From assembly GCF_900112395.1 (NCBI RefSeq), contig NZ_FOLN01000015.1, positions 18,874 to 82,873 of the forward strand: a stretch of DNA of 64,000 bases, in the 5' to 3' direction. Source of the DNA: Algibacter lectus (GTDB lineage Bacteria > Bacteroidota > Bacteroidia > Flavobacteriales > Flavobacteriaceae). This document shows, piece after piece, positions 63,385-64,000 of this stretch. Made by a program: the position numbers and the translations under genes. Position 1 is the stretch's first letter; each line of letters opens with the position of its first letter. The notes beneath the pieces are model-generated. The model searched no databases. It worked only from the letters and a program-made list of their open reading frames with translations, and was not told where the DNA came from.

Positions 63385-63407
63385 TCTGTTTTTTCAGCTT
63401 GTTGCCA

Positions 63408-63529
63408 ACGTTTATGCATAAGAATAGTTGCGGGTTTGTATGCGAGGATTTTCCGAAGGAAAATTGGACCTAACAAAAGAGCAACAACCTTTGATTAAGT
63501 ACAATGTAGCAATTATTTTTATACGGCTT
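63408..63529 (+). repeat. Cassette-like repeat, right copy with internal hairpin
   Basis: It begins AGCTTGTTGCCAACG. A hairpin ATTTTCC-GAA-GGAAAAT is at about 63449-63465. It continues with ACCTTTGATTAAG and GCAATTA-TTTTTATAC, the part shared with 60787-60833. It has some integron attC-like words (ACCTAAC) but no clear full attC fold. Confidence 0.7.
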
Positions 63530-63582
63530 AAGTTAGCCTTTAAATAAAAAAGACTAATTTAAACATATAAAATAGAAAGCAC

Positions 63583-63720
63583 AAAAGAGAGGAATAAGGT
63601 TAATTTATACGGAGAGACTACAGATCTCGTCAGCATTGTAAATCTCCTCTCTTTTCTACACAGATTTCGAACAGTTCTGTGAGGCTTTAAGACCTCGATT
63701 TTAAGTCGTTGAAACTCGCG
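63583..63720 (+). ncRNA. Putative IS110 bridge RNA
   Basis: An 11-pair stem (AAAAGAGAGGA 63583-63593 with TCCTCTCTTTT 63645-63655) encloses an internal loop. A smaller hairpin at its tip is closed by ACG-GAGA and TCTCGT. Next comes a 6-pair hairpin (CACAGA/TCTGTG, 63659-63681), then GAGG/CCTC (63681-63696). In the IS110 group a non-coding RNA from the region 5' of the transposase carries two such loops that specify target and donor DNA. The exact ends and guide bases are not determined here. Confidence 0.6.
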
Positions 63721-63750
63721 TAGTATGTCCTTTCAAAAAAATAATTTGTT

Positions 63751-64000
63751 ATGAATAAAGATATTAAATATTTTGGTATTGACATTAGTTATTTAGTTTT
63801 TGATGTCACAGATTCAGATGGTAATTATTATCAGTTTAAAAATAAGGTTTCAGGCTTTAAAGCATTTAGAAAACTTTTAAATTCTGAGAGTCATTGTGTG
63901 ATGGAAGCTACAGGTTACTATCATTATCAGTTAGCTTATTATTTGTTTGAAGAAGGTCTAAATGTTTCAGTAGAAAATCCATTGTCTGTAAAACGATTTA
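63751..64000 (+). CDS. IS110 family transposase (N-terminal part, cut by the window edge)
   Basis: The frame opens at ATG 63751 and runs to the edge, 83 residues. It starts MNKDIKYFGIDIS with the first catalytic Asp at residue 11. It continues to CVMEATGYYHYQLAYYL with the Glu at residue 52, and NVSVENPLSVKRF. This is the RuvC-like DEDD domain of IS110 transposases. IS110 enzymes insert without terminal inverted repeats and are guided by a bridge RNA from the adjacent non-coding end. The long structured upstream region fits the IS110 rather than the IS1111 subgroup. Confidence 0.9.
   Translation, partial: MNKDIKYFGIDISYLVFDVTDSDGNYYQFKNKVSGFKAFRKLLNSESHCVMEATGYYHYQLAYYLFEEGLNVSVENPLSVKRF

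Larger units (their letters stand above)
63385..63750 (+). other. Non-coding region with cassette-like repeat and IS110 left end
   Basis: About 366 bases without a gene. They hold the right copy of the cassette-like repeat (63408-63529) and then the presumed left end and structured RNA region of the IS110 element. Confidence 0.7.

Noticed and set aside
63468..63537. Possible integron attC site (ACCTAAC ... GTTAGCC)
   Set aside because: One core box deviates from GTTRRRY and the halves do not fold convincingly; no integron integrase is present. Kept only as a cassette-like repeat.
1..64000. CRISPR arrays, rRNA and tRNA genes
   Set aside because: No regularly spaced identical repeats of CRISPR length, no recognisable rRNA segments, and no cloverleaf with TTCRA-type T-loop were found by reading.

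Overview
The window comes from an AT-rich member of the phylum Bacteroidetes, almost certainly a marine or soil Flavobacteriaceae. The evidence is a type IX secretion gene (porQ), an SprB-like repeat adhesin, DUF4834 and DUF2853 proteins, many promoters with the Bacteroidetes -7 element TAnnTTTG, and the near absence of Shine-Dalgarno sequences. Most of the window, about 1 to 56.5 kb, is ordinary chromosomal backbone in short convergent and divergent operons, separated by bidirectional hairpin terminators.

Layout. 1-5 kb: N-terminal part of a secreted adhesin, gamma-glutamyltransferase and an ACP phosphodiesterase-like gene. 5-18 kb: glmM, a LpxL-like acyltransferase, rhomboid protease, lon, porQ, cmk, a BON/LysM protein, rpsA, fumC, a 1-Cys peroxiredoxin and a 58-residue membrane protein. 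18-26 kb: TonB-receptor-like protein, arsC-like, prfB with a programmed +1 frameshift, threonine aldolase, YbaB and an oligopeptidase B-like S9 peptidase. 26-31 kb: a cysteine-synthase-like enzyme, an alpha-oxoamine synthase, a GNAT-like protein and an outer membrane protein. This may be a sulfonolipid (capnine) or sphingolipid locus. 31-42 kb: DUF4834, YfhO, a glycosyltransferase, a flippase, sbcD and sbcC. 42-49 kb: an Arg/Asn/Thr-rich exported protein, HAD hydrolase, DUF3995, rlmF without a normal start codon, a ZIP transporter and RNA or small-molecule methyltransferases. Two inverted copies of a complex intergenic repeat lie in this part. 49.7-53.1 kb: a menaquinone operon (hotdog thioesterase, menF, menD). 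53-56.5 kb: DUF2853, a CvfB-like RNA-binding protein and mnmE.

From about 56.6 kb the character changes to accessory DNA. Directly after mnmE comes a small integrative element. It has a zinc-ribbon/HTH protein, a tyrosine recombinase, an unknown 362-residue protein, an excisionase-like HTH protein, a truncated replication-initiator-like gene, a 38-bp perfect palindrome and a second zinc-ribbon protein. Two short iteron arrays with periods of 10 and 11 bp lie in front of the two HTH genes. They share a related unit in opposite orientation. Next, an AraC regulator plus serine hydrolase pair is flanked by partial copies of a cassette-like repeat. The window ends inside an IS110-family transposase whose upstream non-coding region folds like a bridge RNA.

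The best candidates for something new are the IS110 element with its putative bridge RNA, the iteron/palindrome element after mnmE, the paired intergenic repeat at 42.3 and 47.6 kb, and the possible sulfonolipid locus at 26-31 kb. No rRNA, tRNA or CRISPR array was recognised.
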